This document shows, one piece after another, positions 1 through 11,449 of a stretch of DNA of 64,000 nucleotides (positions are counted from its first letter, which is position 1; each line of letters begins with the position of its first letter). The notes under the pieces were generated by a model that ran no database searches, had not been told where the DNA came from, and saw only the letters and a list, made by a program, of their open reading frames with translations. A program made the position numbers and the translations under genes. This DNA is from Amorphophallus konjac. Taxonomy: Eukaryota; Streptophyta; Magnoliopsida; Alismatales; Araceae. The stretch is from contig CM040125.1 in assembly GCA_022559845.1 (NCBI GenBank), positions 325,321,829 to 325,385,828 of the forward strand, read 5' to 3'.

Positions 1-373
1 TGATCATGCAGCAAGAGGAGGAAGAAGACGGAGGAGGAGGTAACTGCATGGGGAACAATTCTGGAAATATGCAATCAAAGAAAGGATCAGAAGAAGAAAA
101 CCACATTTCATGGAGCTGAGCTCCGGGGGGAGGAGGAGTAAACAATGTTGAAAGATCAATGGTCCGGCAATGCCCACAAACACAAGGAACAAACAGAATT
201 TCGGGCCTCTCCGTGAAGTGTGGTTCGACCAGGATCGGAGGAGAACGAGGAACAAACCCCAACTGTTGGAACCAAGAGGCAAGACGAGATGGGGACATAG
301 AGTAAGAAATGACAGAGTTCCCCACTTCCTGTGGCCCCTGGCGAGCCAATGGCATCGGAGGATGCTTTACCAG
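1..373 (-). other. Non-coding stretch after the G1 protease frame
   Basis: On the minus strand the protease/G-patch frame stops at 374. The remaining sequence to the window edge encodes nothing resembling reverse transcriptase. Ogre elements are known to have an intron between protease and RT, so this could be such an intron or simply decay. The window ends before this can be settled. Confidence 0.35.
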
Positions 374-2101
374 CTACGTCTCCTTTTTCTTCGGTTTGCT
401 CTCTTTTTTCTGAAACAACTTTTCAAAACAACCAGACCAATCTTCTAGGTCACCAACCACTCTTTGCAGCGGCGGTGGCGGCTCAGTGACAACACAGGCC
501 TCATCTGCCTTTTCTTTGAGACTGGACGGCGATTCCTTCAAGGTACCTGGCTGTAACGGCCCTTTTACAAAATGTTGCCGGTAGTCCCATGTTAATGGCC
601 CAGAGTCTCCAAGTACTGACATTGAGGATTCACGGTAATCGAGGCCTCGGCAGCCCATCTTCCTTCCTTTAGGAATGGGGTTGGTCCGGCCCTGTAACTG
701 TGCACCAAGCCCCTGGCCCGGCTGATAACCCAATTTCAAAATCATCTGCCATCCTTTGGAATCTCTAATCTTGGATTTGACTTTCACATTGACTGGCGCA
801 GTGGTGGGCTTGCGTGACGCATATGCCCATGAATAATTCAAATCCATCACCGACAGAACCGGCCTATTGGTGGGCCAGAGTGTAGGGAGAATCTTAGCCG
901 CTATGGCATCAACATTTTGGACTGTGGAAATACTTTTTACCTTGACCACCCGCCCTTGGAATGGGAACTTCAAGCATTGGTGGGCAGTGGAGGGTATGGC
1001 ATTTAAACTGTTCAACCATGGACGACCCAGTATGGCTTTGAACATCGGGTCTATGTCCAATACATAAAATTCTACGTTCATGACCAAGGGCCCTAGCTCG
1101 GCCTGTATAGTCACGACCCCGTGACAAGCACGCCTAGAATTATCATAGGCTGCTATTGTGGTCGGTGTTGGCTTGAGCATGTCTTCTGAGATATTGCAGG
1201 CACGGAGGGTACTTAACGGACACACATTTATTGATGCTCCTGTGTCCACAAGGGCAGACTCCACGGCCACTTTGTTTAGGGAAATGGTGATGCACAACGG
1301 CATCTGCCGTGCCTCAGGGGGTGCTAGTTCTGATTCAGAAAATGAAATGGAAGGTCCCTTGGTAATTGTTGCCAAAACCGACGGCAAGCTATCTACTGCC
1401 ACGTCCTCGCTCACCATAACTTTCTGCAGGAAAGTCTTCAAGGCGTCCTGGTGTAGTGGCGACCTCTTGATTAATTCCAAGACTGAGATTTTGGCCGGCA
1501 TCCGGTCTAAATGCTGCAATAAATCATATTTTGTGCCCGGCACAGGGTCTACTTCTTCTGTTTCAGCTGTGGGGGAATGAACTTGGAGGTTAGGTGAAGA
1601 CGCACTGGAAGGGGAAAAAATTCTCTGGAAGGGACGCCCGCTCCGAAGGGCGCACTGTGATGCTGGCCCGGCCTGAGATGGACCCCCGCTCGGTCCGGTG
1701 GAGTTGGTGAAATGCGTGGTAATGGGGGTGAGGATGGCGGAAGTGGGTCTAATGGGCCCTGGTGGAAGGGAAATGGGTGAAGGGTTAAGCGGAGGGGTAA
1801 TGACGGAGGGTATAGTGGGTGGTGGCGAAGGGACTGGTGGAGCGGAGGGGAATATAACGGGCTTAATGGGTGGCGTGGAGGGAGCAATGAGTGGTATAGT
1901 GCTCAGAGTGACGGGTCTAAGGATGGAGGGGAAAGCAGGTGCAGGGGAATGGTTGTGGTGGAAGGCTAGAAGGTGTGCGGGGGTTTCATCATCAAAAGTC
2001 CACCCAGCGCTGGGGGTTGGGTGCTGGACAATACTCACTTGTGCGGGAGCCGGTGCCGGCGGCTGTTGTTGTTGCTGAGGAGCGGGTTGATGTACTGGCA
2101 T
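374..2101 (-). CDS. Retropepsin-like aspartic protease with C-terminal G-patch (G1 gag-pro part)
   Basis: The 575-codon open frame begins with a Pro/Gln-rich linker (residues 1-140). It continues through an acidic stretch into an aspartic protease. The catalytic motif LVDTGAS lies near residue 286, followed downstream by the ILGRPWL flap-side motif typical of retropepsins. A G-patch-like, Gly-rich segment (GYQPGQGLG...) lies at about residues 444-490, followed by a charged tail ending in a Lys/Glu run. The protease would mature the Gag-Pol polyprotein; G-patches are RNA-binding modules seen in some plant Ty3 and other retroelement proteases. The first residue is not a natural start: the frame is the continuation of gag, separated from it by frame slippage in the CAG tract at about 2100-2215. 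Domain identity is secure; expression as a discrete protein is unlikely. Confidence 0.8.
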   Translation of the reverse strand: MPVHQPAPQQQQQPPAPAPAQVSIVQHPTPSAGWTFDDETPAHLLAFHHNHSPAPAFPSILRPVTLSTIPLIAPSTPPIKPVIFPSAPPVPSPPPTIPSVITPPLNPSPISLPPGPIRPTSAILTPITTHFTNSTGPSGGPSQAGPASQCALRSGRPFQRIFSPSSASSPNLQVHSPTAETEEVDPVPGTKYDLLQHLDRMPAKISVLELIKRSPLHQDALKTFLQKVMVSEDVAVDSLPSVLATITKGPSISFSESELAPPEARQMPLCITISLNKVAVESALVDTGASINVCPLSTLRACNISEDMLKPTPTTIAAYDNSRRACHGVVTIQAELGPLVMNVEFYVLDIDPMFKAILGRPWLNSLNAIPSTAHQCLKFPFQGRVVKVKSISTVQNVDAIAAKILPTLWPTNRPVLSVMDLNYSWAYASRKPTTAPVNVKVKSKIRDSKGWQMILKLGYQPGQGLGAQLQGRTNPIPKGRKMGCRGLDYRESSMSVLGDSGPLTWDYRQHFVKGPLQPGTLKESPSSLKEKADEACVVTEPPPPLQRVVGDLEDWSGCFEKLFQKKESKPKKKET

Positions 2102-2215
2102 GGGATTGTGATGGATCCCGAGGTCTTGTTGCTGCTGCTGGGGTTGCTGTTGCTGCTGGGGTTACTGCTGCTGCTGTTGCTGCTGTTGCTGTTGCTGCTG
2201 GGGCGCCGCCTGCTG
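2100..2215 (-). repeat. CAG/CAA trinucleotide tract (poly-Gln) in G1 gag
   Basis: The plus strand reads a run of TGC/TGT triplets (CTG repeats), encoding poly-Gln on the minus strand. The open frame changes inside this tract: the gag frame stops at 2162 and the protease frame opens at 2101. This suggests microsatellite slippage broke the polyprotein here. Confidence 0.8.
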
Positions 2216-3022
2216 CGGCCTGGCCTGTCTTTGTCTTTGCTTGATATCCTCAATCAATTGGTGCATCTGAGCCCAATCAATCCTCTGGCCCTCATGCAGG
2301 TCATACACCAGGTCTCTGAACTGATAGCATCGTTCTATTGTATGCCCGGGTTGCCGATGGAATATGCAGTATCGAGACTGATCGGCTGCCGGATTCCAAT
2401 TTGGACGCTCAGGAGGCAACTGAAGATCACCAGTATACATTAAGGCAGAGAAAATATCGGGCAAAGCTTCAGGAAGAGGAGGGTAATGGGCCCTCTTTGG
2501 ACTCGGTCGAGCAGATCCATAGGTGGCGGGGGGCGGAACATTGTTGTATTGTGGCGGCCGCTGAGGCTGTTGGGGTGGCGGAGGTGCTTGTTGCGGATAT
2601 TGCGGGACTTGGAAGGCGGGCTGGGGAACTTGCGTAGTGGCAAACTGGGGGTTGCGTGAAGGCTGGGGGAAGCGGGGTGGAGCGGCCTGGTGGGGGAACT
2701 GAACAGCCTGGACCTGCTCATTAATCTGTACTCCCTCAGTGACAGGGCCCTGGGATTTCCTGGGAGCCTTGGGTTTCTGGGCCTCAAATAAGGAGTGGAT
2801 GGGGGAGTCTTTGAACTGGGTTTGTATGAACCGAGCTCTGCTATATAACTGGTGCATGTTTGAGATATCATTCATTGCCAAGATGTTCTTGAATGTTGGC
2901 GTGGCATTGGAGATCAGCAACTTCACTTTCTCTTCCTCCGGGATCTGCCCGGGCACACGTGAGGCCATCTGCCTCCATCGGTCTGCATAGGTTGCAAAGT
3001 CTTCCTCCGGCTTCATCTTCTC
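2162..3022 (-). pseudogene. G1 Gag, C-terminal half (retrotransposon gag domain end and zinc-finger-like segment)
   Basis: This frame starts at the gag-typical MKPEEDFATYADRWR segment, followed by the helical second half of the Ty3 retrotransposon gag domain (to about residue 80). Then come a Pro/Gln-rich linker and a knuckle-like segment, YCIFHRQPGH...C near residue 216 (C-x2-H-x4-H-x4-C). That form is found in plant Tat Gags in place of a standard CCHC. It ends in poly-Gln. The preceding gag half lies in another frame, with a one-base shift near 3016-3026, so the gene is broken. Confidence 0.75.
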
Positions 3023-3575
3023 GCTACCAAGTCAGTAAAAGAATATTCGGGTCCGACCCGATCTTGAAATCTCTGGATGAACCTTTCCTTGACGGTCTTA
3101 AAACTCTCAGCCTCCTCCATGGGCAAGGTATAGAACCATTCCAGGGCGACCCCTTCCAACGATCGGCGAAATAAATAAGCCATTAGACGGTCTTCTTGCT
3201 GGAACTGTGCTGACTCATATAAGAACTCCCGGACATGAATGAACGGGTTGTCATTCCTGTCATATTTGCGATACACGGGGAGCTCAGACTGAGAAGGAAA
3301 ACGAATGTCCCTGAAGTTAGGGATAGGGACATCAGCAAGAGATTGCGGGCCGACCCGCTTGTGGAGGAGATCAATTTGTTGCTGCATAGCAGCCCATTTG
3401 TCAAGAATTTCTCGTTCCCGGGAAGGAGGGGAAGGAGCAGGAGGAGCAATACCTGGATAGGTGGTTAAAGGATAAGCTGATTGAGGGGGCGACCCATAAG
3501 AGGGATAGTGGGCCGAGGAAGGGCCCATATCCGCATGAGCCAACTGGGCTGTCCCTGATTGCAACCTAACGAGAT
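3013..3575 (-). pseudogene. G1 Gag, central segment
   Basis: Open frame carrying a short coiled-coil-like stretch (REREILDKWAAMQQQIDLL) and the first half of the retrotransposon gag domain, with the landmarks LMAYLFRRSLEG and ALEWFYTLP. Capsid-type Gag of this family packages element RNA. The frame is separated from the N-terminal part near 3566-3575 and from the C-terminal part near 3013-3026 by single-base shifts. Upstream codons of the same open frame, up to 3831, are out-of-frame readings of the N-terminal segment and should be ignored. Confidence 0.75.
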
Positions 3576-4084
3576 CCGCCGGGGCTACGAGGGGGTGACG
3601 GAGAAATCGTGGCGTATGGATCAAGGTAAGGAACTGAGGGGATTGGAGACTTTCCCTTATCGAGCTGCTGATGGGCCGAGGTGGAAGCCTGGCCCATTTC
3701 CATATTGGAATAGCGAAGGGCCAGAGGTCGGACAGGAGTAAGGTCGATGGGAGCCACAGAGGTGGTCCCGACAGCGGGAGACTGGATGGCAGCGGCAGTC
3801 GTGCCATGAGAAGGAATTGAGGTTGGCGCATCGGCCCCTTGCAAAGCCTGCCGGATGAGATGGAGCTGGGTAGGGTCCAGCTGGGCCATCATATTGAGGA
3901 TTAGATTGGCTGAATTCTGATTGGACGGATTTGAAAGAGAGGGTTGGGAACCTTCGCCAAGAATGGTTGGGAGGGGAGGGGCAGTCCCCTCTCCTCCTTG
4001 CAGGTGGGCGACCCTAGGTGGGTCCTCAAGAAGGCCACGAGGAAGGGAGTCCTCGTGGGACTGAGAGAAGTCGTACGACGACAT
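3566..4084 (-). pseudogene. G1 Gag, N-terminal segment
   Basis: The likely start is the ATG at 4084, giving a protein beginning MSSYDFSQSHED. The frame is open further upstream, but that part is leader-like. The segment is Ser/Pro-rich and low in complexity, with a helical patch (ANLILNMMAQLDPTQLHLI), and has no recognisable domain, as is usual for the N terminus of Tat-lineage Gag. It stops at 3566, while the gag domain resumes in another frame. Confidence 0.6.
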
Positions 4085-5321
4085 GGAAGATGACGAATCG
4101 AACAAGGGGTTGGAGTATGAATGGAAATAAGAACCAACCCTAGGAGGTGATCGTGAGGGAAAGAGACAATCCCACATGCACCAAGACACCTAGGACTGGG
4201 ACCGACAAAACTAACCGACCAAACCTACAAAGCAAATCACAAGCATGCAATGGAAGGAAGAGATGAGATCCGAATCACCCAATTAGGCAACCAAGTTATT
4301 AAATGATGCTCGTTAATTTCTTCTGATTTTCTCTTCGAACCTTAGGGAGTTAATGAAAGTATAAGTTCTCTCAACCACTAGGTGCCTAACTGGGGTAGGT
4401 AATGAGGAACTGTGTGACTCTACAAGGATCTCTCGCTCGCGGATGTAAACCCTAGACTGGTGGTGAATGTGGTACAACCTGCCCGGCGTCCGTGTGGGAA
4501 TCCACGGCTCACGGGGGCTTACGGAGGTCCTCGGAAAGGTCCCGAGTCGGCTCCAAGGAATATGGAGACGAGAGGAAACCCTACCTCGGTAGGAATGCAA
4601 CTACTATGAGAAGAAATGGATGCTCCTATGCGCACCGGGGTGCATGCGTAATCTAGCCTAGCAACTATCAATCAATGAGCAAGTATACGCATGAACAACA
4701 AAGAGAATGATAACGCAACTATGATGAGGGAGCAGGGGGGAAAATCAACAAATAGCACCAGGAGCGGTAAATCGCGTAGAATATGACAATCAACATACAC
4801 TGTAAGCGCACTGTGACAGAAGATGAACGGCCCTTATGCGACCGCTCTACGAGTAAAACGGTCTGTCTAGGACCGTGTAATCCAGGGAGAAAACAACAGC
4901 AGAACTATGGAATAATCACAGGATACTGAGAACATGAGGCAGCAGTGGCAGGAAAATGCCTGGAGAATGGTCTGTATTCAACCGCGCACTCCTCTGCACG
5001 GTCGTTCAGCAGCCGCGTACCTACAACCAAAACAAAGCGAAGCGTACCTATGGTGAAGCGATGGATGGCTAGACTCAAACCGCTCCAAATGCTTGACGGC
5101 GTGTCAGGAACCGTCCCGGACAGGAAAGAGGAGAGAAGCTGGCTCTGGCCGCAGGGGACGGACGGTGGAGAATCAACCGCTCCTATGTATGGGTGGCTCA
5201 GGAGAAACCGCGCACGTCCCAGGAGGCAGAAAATGCATCCCACCTACAAATCGCTCTTAGAAGAAAACTTGCACAACAAATAAGGGGGGTCAGCAACTCA
5301 AAAGCACGATGGGCGTTAGGT
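4085..5321 (-). other. G1 5' leader
   Basis: About 1.2 kb between primer site and gag with no convincing frame. It contains several short inverted repeats of the form GGTC...GACC (for example around 4838-4880), the same style of palindrome found in the G1 LTR. Confidence 0.6.
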
Positions 5322-5339
5322 GTCCCACCGTGATCGCCA
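5322..5339 (-). promoter_or_regulatory. Primer-binding site of G1 (TGGCG type)
   Basis: The minus strand reads TGGCGATCACGGTGGGAC, ten bases inside the LTR end. The G2 element has TGGCGGTCACTGTGGGAC at the same place. TGGCG-starting sites are the usual Tat/Ogre type, commonly matched to tRNA-Arg; the exact tRNA was not checked. Confidence 0.7.
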
Positions 5340-5349
5340 GAAAAGGGGA

Positions 5350-7080
5350 TGTAGATATATTTCTCTCCTCCTACTAAAGATCAATATGCATCATGAGTGG
5401 AACAATGTGCGATGAGCAAATAACAAGGATAAGAGGAGAATAGAGAACAAAAGGACCATGATCGCCACCAAGGTGCCGGACGTGATGGACACGCCGTACC
5501 TTGGAAAGAGGGGGAGTACTCGCCTAAGCTGCAGCGCTGGAGAGATGAACGGCTCCTGGAGGGCCGCCTACTGGATGCACGGTCTTACGATAGACCGCCT
5601 AAGTGCGCTGCAGAGGGTGCGGGAGGAACTACCACTGGAGGACGGACGGCGCTCTGTTGACCGCACCAACAGGATGAACGGTGCTTTCTGCACCGCACAC
5701 TATGTTGAACGGTTGTCTGAAAACAGCACAAGTCCACCACGCAGTAAGTTGCAAGGGGTCCAACCTCCACCCTCTCCGGCCGGCCAGAGGGGATGGGCCT
5801 CGTGCTGATGATTGCTGACCTGCAAAACAACGTAAGAAACACACAGAAAAGACCTAAATTAGAACTTGACGGTGTAGTAAATGTCAATATAAGAAGAAAT
5901 GAACATAAACGAATGGCAAGGGGAATACCTGGGGGTTTTAAACCCCTAGGGTGACAAAAGCATGGGTGGATGTGTGCATGATAATGAGACAGAATGGGGA
6001 AGTATGGAGAAAACGATGCATGCAATGAAAGGAAAGTGATGAAAACTATAAACTAAAAGATTCAAGACAAAACTACTCCCTGAACCGGAGGCTTATATGG
6101 ACGTAGAAAGCCTCCCTCCTTGGTGCTAGGTCGCTCAAGAATGCGGCAGGGCTTCGCCGTTGACCAAAAATTCCCCCCCCCCTCTTCAGTCCGGCCATTA
6201 GGGTCTATTTATAGAGCCTAGAAAGCCAGCCCCGAAACTAGGGTTTAGAGCTATTTTTAGGTCAAAATTATAAAAGATAAATCGTAGATATTATCATAAT
6301 CTTTTATCCAGTCGAAACGGCATCAAAAAAGGTTGATTATCCACAGAGAAATCGACAAGAGAAGTCAGGGATAAAACCATGCATAAAAGGGATAAAAATT
6401 TGTTAAAAATCACCAATCGACAGGATGAAGGGTCTTACGATAGACCGCTCAAGCTGATGGGCGGTCCATTAAAGACCATCCAACACTGTCGGTGGAAATT
6501 CATAAAATCAGGAAATTAACCCAATTATCGCTCGAACTGACCGAAACGTCCGTCGTTGGACACTGAAAGATGAGCGGTTCTAATAAGCCCGTGCAAATGT
6601 AGAGCGGCCAACCATCGACCGTTCTAACCCTGTCGGTGATAATTCAAATAATTAGATAATTATCTGAGAAATTGGCACGCGTAGGACTCTGAGATATAGG
6701 CGGTTTTAATTCGCCCGTCCATTTGTTTGAACGGGCCTGAGAGGGCCGCACAAAAGCCTGTCGGTGAATATTCAGAAAATCCTCAAAATTTAGCCAAAAT
6801 GTATGAACGGTGTGGGTGCAACCGCCCCAGTCCTGAACGGCTGATGTTGGACCGTTCATGCTCTTGGATACTTGACTTTCATAAAACCCATTAATTAATC
6901 AAAGCCAAGGTCCAATAAGCCCTGAATTGATATGGACTTTAACAAGGATGGAGGCTACCCATAAAATGGGCCCAGGACGTGCCACAAAAAATGGCCCAAT
7001 GAATGATGGACAACTTAGGGCATCAACTAATGGGAGTAAGAGAAACGACTCAGCTTATCGGCATAAAACGGGTGTCAACA
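5350..7080 (-). mobile_element. 5' LTR of G1
   Basis: A 1731-bp LTR. On the minus strand it starts TGTTGACACC (7080) and ends ATCTACA (5350), immediately before the primer site. A TATA box lies at 6206-6213. The LTR is studded with short inverted repeats such as those at 5581-5598 and 6431-6448, both GGTCTTACGATAGACCGC on the plus strand. Its partner LTR is outside the window, so the boundaries rest on the TG...CA ends, the primer site and the resemblance to G2. Confidence 0.7.
6206..6213 (-). promoter_or_regulatory. TATA box in G1 LTR
   Basis: The minus strand reads CTATAAATAGACCC. The G2 LTR has the closely similar CTATAAATAGAGACC, which supports its role as the LTR core promoter. U3 would be 6214-7080. 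Confidence 0.65.
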
Positions 7081-7471
7081 CACGGCTATTCATCTCTTAG
7101 GATGCGAGTTCGCGGTGGTTCGATACCAGTTGGTTATTATGATAACAGGACCGGTCTCTTCCAGAGCTCGAGCATCTCAAGCCCGTCGTTGTATTGTTCA
7201 CCACTGAGTCCTAACACTGGAGTCCGCAGCAGTGTATTGTTCAGGAATGCTTTGGCTTCCTACAATTTTAATTCGTCTGTCAGGACGTAAGTTGATATCA
7301 TGTGAGAAATATCCTTGGGGTCTGGCCATCTAGACCCTCTTATTGTATTTCTTTGCTACCGGACCGTTAGGGTTGGCCGCCCCATGTTAGTGCATTTTAT
7401 GGTCACTTTGTCCTCCCACAACTCGTGACGTATTGTGGTATATTTTGGACATCAAATTTTGCACGTCAACA
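7081..7471 (-). mobile_element. LTR fragment of Tat-like element A
   Basis: On the minus strand this starts TGTTGACGTGC at 7471, matching the TGTNGAC start shared with the G1, G2 and B LTRs. It is preceded by a purine-rich tract (7472-7490). The LTR is cut at 7080 by the insertion of G1. No coding sequence is seen. Confidence 0.5.
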
Positions 7472-7490
7472 AATGTTTCCCACCCACGGG
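7472..7490 (-). promoter_or_regulatory. Polypurine-tract-like sequence of element A
   Basis: The minus strand reads CCCGTGGGTGGGAAACATT directly before the LTR start. Element B has the related CCCGTGGGTGGGGGGCATT at 55371-55389 before its own LTR start. Conservation next to two LTR starts supports a role in plus-strand priming. Confidence 0.5.
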
Positions 7491-7523
7491 TGGTGCAGGC
7501 GAGGAACGAATCAAGCGGGGCAC

Positions 7524-7528
7524 GTGGG
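7524..7528. repeat. TSD of G2 (left), GTGGG
   Basis: GTGGG precedes the left LTR and recurs at 30222-30226 after the right LTR. Joining the flanks recovers a continuous element A sequence. Confidence 0.9.
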
Positions 7529-9198
7529 TGTAGATTATGGAAATAACCCACTAAAAAGAATAAAAGAAAATATAAGGGAAAGAGAGAGAAAGGGAGCATG
7601 CGAGGATGCTAAAGGGATATGTGATCGCCAGAGACGCGAGGGCCTCGAAGGAGTTTATCAATAAAAATAGAGGGATCGTGAATAAATGCCTTTTGGAGTG
7701 GGGAGATGTGAGTGCACCTTCTCTTCCTATCGGCCGGCTGATGGAGAGAGTTCTTCTTTAGATTACCCTTGTAAAAATAAAGAAAACACCAAATGAAAGC
7801 ATGGATTAGAACCAAGGTGAGTGTAGCATCAAAATCCAAATGTGAATAAAAATATGAAAGCATGCAAAGTGACACACCTTGTTGGTGTTGGTGTTTAAAC
7901 CCCTATGAAAAAGGGTAGGGATAAAATATGATGTGATGAGGAGGAGACGTGCAAGTGTTGCACATTGGAGGCTCTCAACGTGGTTGAGAGATGATGAAAA
8001 TATATAAAAAGAAGAAGAATGTATGATGCATGCAAGTGAGTTAAATATAAAAGAAACAAAAGAGAGATAGGGGTGGCTTATGGGTTTTTCTCCATTGAGG
8101 GCTTCAACGTAGGAAGGATCGATCTCCAATGTGCATATGGCATTGAACGTGCGTGGAGACTTCTCCCTTTGAGCCCTGAGACCGGCAGCACCTCCCCGTC
8201 TTCAATTGGTCTATCCTTTGATCATGGGAGAGAGGGTCTCTATTTATAGGGAGAAATTCGCAGGTTTAATTCAAGGAAATTAAAAAATCCAATTAAATTG
8301 AGATTTGGATGATAATTTTCAATGGGACAAGTCTCCCTAATCCTTGGAAATTCGAATGGGCCCTTTCCCAAGTGGAAAGAGGACTCAAATCGGAGATAGG
8401 AGGGGAGTTTGGCAAGTTTGGAATCTGTCGGAAAGAGGCAACTGGGGCCTTGGGCGCCAATTAAAATAGCGACCGCTCAAATGGTCACTCATTCCAAGCC
8501 ATTTTTAGAAATATTGGGAGTTGCCAAAATTTCAAAAGAAATCACGTCTGGGAGACCAGACGCGCCTTATCAATTTCCACGAATTTTGGGCGATCTCAAA
8601 TATCAAAATTAGGCAATAATAGACGCGTCTGTGGTCCTGGACGCGTTCATGAATACACGACCTCTTGGACGGGTGCATTCAAGAAATTAAACTAAGGAAA
8701 GTTGAATATTACCAAAGTTCAAAGAGAATATGCGTCTAAGTACACGGACGCGTTCAAAGAAATTCAAGAAAATTGGTAATTTAGGCCACAAAAAGGAATA
8801 CACGACTTATAGGCGGTACGCGTCCAAAAGAAAATACGACTTCCTGAAAAGTCGTTAATCAATTAATTTAATGGGCTTAAAAATGAATACGTGTCTAGGG
8901 TCCTGGACGTGTCTTTTACAGAGTTGGACTTTCCAAAATTTGCAAGAGACAATGGGCGGCCGTCCAGACGGTCGCCTAAAGAAGTGGTGTCCCAGTGGCT
9001 GGTCGCGAATTCAGAAGGCCCTGATCAATTGGAGAAAAAGTCCAGAAAAATGCAGAAAAATGGGAGAAGGTGGGAAAAAGCTGGATTTTCAAGAAAAATG
9101 TGGAAAATCACTCAAATATGTTGATTTAAGGGTCAAATGGGGCATTATAGTGTAATATGAGATGTGCTCAAAATGATGTCGATTTTAGCGTGTCTACA
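7529..9198 (-). mobile_element. 3' LTR of G2
   Basis: A 1670-bp LTR running, on the minus strand, from TGTAGACACGC (9198) to ATCTACA (7529). It pairs with 28557-30221. The TATA box is at 8241-8248 (CTATAAATAG on the minus strand). U3 (8249-9198) holds many CpG-rich inverted repeats around ACGCGTC and GGTCCTGGACGCG motifs at 8540-8960. Confidence 0.9.
8241..8248 (-). promoter_or_regulatory. TATA box in G2 3' LTR
   Basis: CTATAAATAG on the minus strand; the same sequence is at 29265-29272 in the other LTR. Confidence 0.6.
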
Positions 9199-10542
9199 GC
9201 TGTCCCGGCTTGGCTTCCGCTTTGCAATGGAGCAACACGGAATGGAATAGAATGGAATGAAGTGGGGTGAACAGAAAAGTAGACGTCAAGGTGTGATGAG
9301 ACACGCGATCAACACCACTTGATGAGAATTGAATCAAGAGCTCGAGATGAAGTAATCTCAGGAAGGTTCAATACAAGTAACAATTGTTTGGATAAGGAAG
9401 GGAGAGTGCACGAGGGCACAAACGAGAGAATAAAAGGGACGATCAACTTCCAGCACGGTGGAAGTATCCCAGGTCACAAACCTGTAGGTTCACCATTGGA
9501 GAGCGGTTACCAGCCAATGTGGATGTGCTTCAGCCATGGTGGATCAAAGGAAAAGGATTGAATAAGAGAATAGAAATCTAAACAAAGGAGATTTCTAGGA
9601 AACCGCCCAAAATGGCCACAAGGCGAACTGAGGACTCAATTCGGCATGGGATATCTTATATCTTGAAAATTATTGATCAATTGACCTTCAAAATTGATTT
9701 TTTAAAATGGTTTTCTAAAGTTTGTTTCAAAAACCTACATGAATGTATGCTGGGTTTAAAGGAAAAATTTAAAACAAATGAAAATATAAGATAATCAATG
9801 ATAATATTGTTAAGCTGCCCAGACTGAGTCAAGACACCAATTTGTGAGCTGATACTAAGCCGAAGCTTGTTTATCCGCGCACCAACTCATAAATGGGAAC
9901 CATCGTCCCCAGTCTTGGACAGCTCAACGGCCTATCCGTATGACTAAGATGCCTCTGAAATCGTCATCATTTTTGATGAAGGGGAACTCAAATTCCAGAT
10001 TTATCAAAGCCACAAGGTCCTTGATATGATCTAATAGCGTAATAACATATAGTATATAGGGAGATGGTGAGACAATGATTATGTGCAATTGAGTAATGAG
10101 ATGCAAACACCGTGGGACTTGAGTGATGTCCGGACGGTGGGACCAAATAGCTTCTTTCCTACGCCCAAAATTCATTAGCCAAGATATCATAAACAATGAA
10201 GATAACAATTGAAGCATAGCATGGAAGCATCAAAACATTCAACAACATTGTATAGCATTGAAAAGCATCATGGAAAGCATCATGTATAAAGTCGTAAAGT
10301 AGGAGAGCATTCCAAGTATTTTTGTTCAATGTTGTCATGAGGATGACAATCTTGGCAAATCAGAAGATTTATGCATGAAAGATCAAGATGATATCCAGAA
10401 TGGTCGAGCAAAGCTAGTAGGAATAATCAAAGAAGCTGGCTCTTGAATGATTGGAGTGATGTGCAGAGCGGCAGAGATAATCAGATTGACGTGAATAATC
10501 AGAGTGATGTCCCGAGTGGCAGAGATGATCAGAAGATTGGCA
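9199..10542 (-). other. G2 3' internal region next to the 3' LTR
   Basis: Non-coding. The bases next to the LTR (9199-9220) are moderately purine-rich on the minus strand (GGAAGCCAAGCCGGGACAGC) and are the likely polypurine tract. Short GCAT/AAGCATCA-type direct repeats (10210-10290) and an imperfect repeat around TCAGAGTGATG (10450-10540) are visible. I see no gene. Confidence 0.55.
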
Positions 10543-10547
10543 TGAAT
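10543..10547. repeat. TSD of C1 (left), TGAAT
   Basis: TGAAT precedes the left LTR of C1 and recurs at 22646-22650 after the right LTR. Confidence 0.9.
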
Positions 10548-11449
10548 TGTTAGGGTGCTAGGCCCGGATACAGAGGGGGGGGGTGAATGTATCCTGCTAC
10601 GAATAATGCCCAATTTAAAAAATCAGATGCTAAGCAAGTTCCGGAGTTAAGCTAATTCGATTAGATAAAATAACAAGCAGGTGGAGCGAGCCTATCCAAG
10701 CATCTAGCGGAAGCAAATCAAGCAATCTGATGAACCAGTTGAAAATCCTTTTAAACAAAATAGCAAATATGTAACTGGCCCCCAAATAACCAACTAGCGG
10801 AAGCAGCACAAATGAGAATAAGAAATCTCAAGACAATCTGTGAAGGATGGTAGGAGATATGGAAGAACACACTACAAGCAAACCACTGCTCAAAGATTTT
10901 AAGGTGGTTCGGTCCTCCAGACCTACATCCACCCCTCACTCCCAATCGGAGTGAGGCTTCACTAGCAAATGCTAGAACCAAGCAGACTCAGTCTGCAAAC
11001 AGTTGCTGCCACACAGCTTGACCAGGGGAACAGCCTCCCCTCTTCCTCCAAGCCGGAGGGACAACCCAAGTGACTCCCAGCCACTTGGAAACCAGAGACC
11101 GAAGTCTCTCTTCCTCCAGACCTGGAGGGAACCAACCAGTGACTTCCAGTCACCAGCAAACCAGAGGTCGAAGACCTCTCTTCCTCCCAACCGGAGGGAC
11201 CCCTGGACTTGCAACCCACAAGCCCAGAACCGGAGACAAGTCTCCCTTCTCCTGAATCCACAGGAGGAACCCGATCCCCAGCAGGGCAATCGGAAGAACA
11301 AGATAACCAAATGAAAACGGAGAAACAAAAACACGAAATGAAAATAACTTCAGCAAACAGAAAGCTGAAAGACGAAATGCACAATATGGCTCTCAACAGA
11401 GCTGGCTGGCCTGGATCTGATCCACGGTCCAGTGAAGATAGATCTTCAG

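Larger units (their letters stand above)
1..7080 (-). mobile_element. Ty3/gypsy element G1 (Tat/Ogre-like), 5' half
   Basis: Read on the minus strand this segment runs 5' LTR (5350-7080), TGGCG-type primer site, about 1.2 kb of leader, gag, then aspartic protease with a G-patch. RT, RNase H and integrase would lie beyond base 1. A TGGCG primer site, long leader and gag-protease followed by non-coding sequence fit the Tat/Ogre lineage. The gag region carries at least two frameshifts and a slipped poly-Gln tract, so it is a decayed copy. The right end lies inside element A's LTR; the 5 bp after it (CACGG, 7081-7085) is the candidate TSD, untestable because the other end is outside the window. 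Confidence 0.8.

Noticed and set aside
1698..2443. Plus-strand frames of 101-156 codons rich in Gly or Leu
   Set aside because: Antisense shadows of the gag/protease coding strand and the CAG tract.
10950..11320. Minus-strand 120-144 codon frames in the C1 LTR rich in Gly, Ser and Trp, also at 19645-20079
   Set aside because: They lie in R/U5 of the LTR, encode direct repeats around CCGGAGGGA/CTTCCTCC words, and no family is recognisable.
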